From: Bacteroidia bacterium
GTDB taxonomy: Bacteria; Bacteroidota; Bacteroidia; AKYH767-A; OLB10
Assembly: GCA_037045145.1 (NCBI GenBank)
Contig: JBAOIA010000011.1
Span: 124,001 to 188,000, forward strand
DNA: 64,000 nt
Reading direction: 5' to 3'
Part shown: positions 61,990 through 64,000 of the stretch, one piece after another
Layout: each line of letters opens with the position of its first letter
Numbering within the stretch: the stretch's first letter is position 1
Program-made: the position numbers and the translations under genes
Notes under the pieces: model-generated
Databases searched by the model: none
Told to the model about the DNA's origin: nothing
Seen by the model: the letters and a program-made list of their open reading frames with translations, nothing else

Positions 61990-62837
61990 TGCGCAGGCTT
62001 AAAAACAAATTTAAAAACTCCTGCTGCCAGTAGTACAAGAATTGCCGTAAGCAGTTTAAGCATTTGTGGAGGTACACCGGCAAGCAATGCAAATGCTAAT
62101 AGCAATCGGAATAATACAGAGCCTAATAATACCGTAATTAAAGAACTTAGTATAGAAGTGGATTTGAAAAATACCGCAAAAGATTCGCCCAATATAACAG
62201 CAGCTAATCCGGCAATTACAATTCCAATACCCATATTGATATCAGCAAATCCCTGATACTGCACCATCATATAACCGCTTAATGCTGTCAGTGCATTGGC
62301 AATTGCCAAACCGGCAACTTTCATAAAATTAGTGTTAATGCCCATAGCTTTAACCATTAACTCATTGCTTCCTGTTGCCCGCATTGCAATACCGAAATCG
62401 GTTTTCAAAAGCCAGCATAACAACAACAACAAAACAATTGAAAACACCAATGCAAGTAACATATTATAACTCATGTTTTCATTAAAAATATTTGCTTCAT
62501 TGATTAATGGAATGTTAGGCCTTCCCATAATAAACAGGTTTATGGAATAAAGTGATGTCATGACCAAAATACCTGCAAGCAACGGATGCAACTTTAACTG
62601 TGTGTGAATGATACCTGTTGCAATACCTGCCAAAGCACCTGCAACAAGTACAATAGGCAATACAGCAGCAGGAGGCAAATCATTTGAAATTAGAATTGCA
62701 GTGACAGCGCCACCTAAAGTATAGCTGCCATCGGTGGTAATGTCCGGAATATTAAAAATCCGCAAAGTCAGATAAATGCCGAATGCCATGGCAGCATAAC
62801 ACAAACCCTGGATTATTGCAGGAATAATTACTTCCAT
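61986..62837 (-). CDS. ABC transporter permease (TrpY-like)
   Basis: 283 residues with about eight membrane segments. LTLRIFNIPDITTDGSYTLG and AMRATGSNELMVKAMGINTN are typical of the branched-chain/TrpY permease family. The start overlaps the stop of the substrate-binding protein gene by one base, and the end overlaps the ATPase gene by four. Substrate not known. Confidence 0.9.
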   Translation of the reverse strand: MEVIIPAIIQGLCYAAMAFGIYLTLRIFNIPDITTDGSYTLGGAVTAILISNDLPPAAVLPIVLVAGALAGIATGIIHTQLKLHPLLAGILVMTSLYSINLFIMGRPNIPLINEANIFNENMSYNMLLALVFSIVLLLLLCWLLKTDFGIAMRATGSNELMVKAMGINTNFMKVAGLAIANALTALSGYMMVQYQGFADINMGIGIVIAGLAAVILGESFAVFFKSTSILSSLITVLLGSVLFRLLLAFALLAGVPPQMLKLLTAILVLLAAGVFKFVFKPAQ

Positions 62838-63799
62838 CAGGGTGTATTAATTACTATAAAACCATTGGGGGCAACAAGGTTGAAACGTGCTGCTGCTTTA
62901 CTATTGAATACATATTGCCTGACCTGAACAAGCTCCGGTTTGGGGATTAACGCAGTATTCGATTTAAGATAATTTGCAGCTTCCACACCTGCCTGAAAAC
63001 CCCATTGATAAAAATCGGCACCGTATGATGCAATAGCACCACGGCCAACCAAACCTGCTTCGCTGGTAAAAACAGGAAGTTGTGCTTCATTGCATGCTTT
63101 AACCACAGTTTCAAACGATGCAAAAATGACATTGTCGGGCAGCGCAAAAAAAACATCAGGTTTTTTTGCAATAAGCGATTGTGTTACCAATTGTGTTTCT
63201 GAAGAATTTGTAACCGGCAATGCAATTATCTTCATCCCTGATGCAGCTGCTGCTTTTTGTAATTCTTCAAGGGCATCTCTTGATTGTGGTTCGCTGGAAT
63301 TATAGATAGTACCAACATTGATTGCATTGGGAAAGAAACGTTTTATCAATGCTACAGAGCTGTCAATGTATGCCAATGTTTCAAAAACACCAAACAGATT
63401 TTTAGGATAGTTTCCCTGAGCATCTGTGAGTCCTGCTAGATCGGGGCGTGGTGCAACCATCATACAAACAGGAATTTCTTTTGTGTGCTGCACTGCTGCA
63501 ATTGTTGATAGTGTTGAATTGGCTGCAATGAGCTTTACATTTTTTGAAATAAGATAATCACAAGCCTGATTTAACACGGCAATTTCTCCCTGTGCATTTG
63601 AAAAATAAACTTTGAGTGTTTTGTCTTTTTCTGAAAATCCATTCTTTGCCAAAGCATCAAGAAACCCTGTTCGTGCTTTAGCTAAAGTTGCATCTTCTGC
63701 AATATCTAAAAATCCGATTGAAGGAACAGTCTTTGACGGATTGCTGCAAGATGTCATGAAACAAATTGATACAATCCAAAATATTTGCAGGTTTTTCAT
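62837..63799 (-). CDS. ABC transporter substrate-binding lipoprotein (TrpX-like)
   Basis: 320 residues. The N-terminus (IFWIVSICFMTSC) gives a lipoprotein with Cys18. Family phrases: VPSIGFLDIAEDATLAKART, then YLISKNVKLIAANSTLSTIA, then IPVCMMVAPRPDLAGLTDAQ and LPVFTSEAGLVGRGAIASYG. These match the COG2984 binding proteins, which include TrpX. It is the first gene of the operon. The ligand is probably an aromatic amino acid or a related small molecule, but this is not proven by sequence. Confidence 0.88.
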   Translation of the reverse strand: MKNLQIFWIVSICFMTSCSNPSKTVPSIGFLDIAEDATLAKARTGFLDALAKNGFSEKDKTLKVYFSNAQGEIAVLNQACDYLISKNVKLIAANSTLSTIAAVQHTKEIPVCMMVAPRPDLAGLTDAQGNYPKNLFGVFETLAYIDSSVALIKRFFPNAINVGTIYNSSEPQSRDALEELQKAAAASGMKIIALPVTNSSETQLVTQSLIAKKPDVFFALPDNVIFASFETVVKACNEAQLPVFTSEAGLVGRGAIASYGADFYQWGFQAGVEAANYLKSNTALIPKPELVQVRQYVFNSKAAARFNLVAPNGFIVINTP

Positions 63800-63853
63800 A
63801 ACAAACTATAAAAGTATAAAACTAAAAAAATCAAAACAATCTGAAATGAAAAA

Positions 63854-63880
63854 CGGGACGCTGCTTGCGCAAACGTCCCG
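63854..63880 (-). terminator. Terminator of tatA
   Basis: CGGGACG (63854-63860) pairs with CGTCCCG (63874-63880). On the minus strand it follows the tatA stop by 22 bp and is followed by TTTTTCATTT. Confidence 0.85.
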
Positions 63881-63902
63881 AAGCCATGAAAACTATCGTT
63901 GT

Positions 63903-64000
63903 TTATTTATTCTCTTTTTTTTCTTCATCCTTTTCAACTCCGGATGATGCGTCTTTAAATTCTTTTATTCCTTTACCAAGTCCTCTTGCTAATTCAGGTA
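63903..64000 (-). CDS. tatA: TatA/E twin-arginine translocase subunit, 3' end only
   Basis: The last 31 codons, cut by the right window edge. The translation begins PELARGLGKGIKEFKDAS and continues with a charged tail of Glu and Lys. The phrase 'lPELaRglGkgIkEFkda' is the amphipathic helix of TatA/TatE. TatA forms the pore that exports folded proteins with twin-arginine signals; ActB in this window has such a signal. The membrane helix lies outside the window. Confidence 0.85.
   Translation of the reverse strand, partial: PELARGLGKGIKEFKDASSGVEKDEEKKENK

Noticed and set aside
1..64000. tRNA, rRNA, prophage, restriction-modification or toxin-antitoxin genes.
   Set aside because: None could be recognised by reading both strands; apart from the IS element the window looks like stable chromosome.

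Overview
The window is AT-rich chromosomal DNA from a member of the Bacteroidota. The evidence is type IX secretion (T9SS) C-terminal sorting domains on several secreted proteins, giant PKD-repeat proteins, a GldL-like membrane protein, an alternative complex III respiratory operon, DUF349 and DUF4476 proteins, and TAnnTTTG-type -7 boxes. Gene content fits the Chitinophagia/Sphingobacteriia side of the phylum, but the order cannot be fixed from this sequence. No rRNA, tRNA or CRISPR array was seen.

Layout. 1-3.5 kb: an OmpH/Skp-like fragment, a GNAT acyltransferase, a lipoprotein, the GTPase EngB and a small secreted protein. 3.8-6.8 kb: a secreted M43 metalloprotease and a second T9SS cargo protein, separated by an orphan piece of a sorting domain. 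7.0-12.2 kb: ileS (type 2, with an altered HIGH motif), a lysine-rich protein with a DksA-like domain, and lspA. 12.6-14.2 kb: a PadR regulator coupled to a membrane protein with two GldL-like HWPG motifs. 14.5-22.6 kb (minus strand): a large Ig-repeat secreted protein, a peptide transporter, thymidylate kinase, a phosphoglucose/phosphomannose isomerase-type SIS protein and a DUF885 lipoprotein. 22.6-27.2 kb (minus): a compact operon of glucosaminidase, two SGNH proteins and an MBOAT acyltransferase, probably an envelope O-acetylation module. 27.3-29.15 kb: a complete IS1182-family element.

29.2-40.3 kb (minus) is one respiratory operon. ActABCDEF (alternative complex III, quinol to cytochrome c) is followed by cytochrome oxidase subunits II and I, so the cluster covers the path from quinol to O2. 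40.5-49 kb holds housekeeping and regulatory genes: a SPOR protein, a DUF4476 protein, rpoN with a PAP2-like membrane gene, a DUF349 protein, frr, a 2Fe-2S protein, a YjbR protein and an unrecognised 487-residue helical protein. 49.3-59 kb carries a small secreted protein and a 3029-residue protein with about 32 PKD-like domains. The last 17 of these start exactly 246 bp apart, and the protein ends without a recognisable T9SS sorting domain. 59.2-64 kb (minus) has dxs, a TrpXYZ-like ABC transporter and the 3' end of tatA.

The most notable points are the indel-free 246/984-bp periodicity of the PKD array and its missing secretion domain, the GIHH active-site motif of IleRS, the MBOAT/SGNH/SGNH/glucosaminidase operon, the PadR and GldL-like pair, the H1-like and zinc-less DksA fusion, an orphan T9SS sorting-domain fragment, and a dispersed palindromic intergenic repeat.
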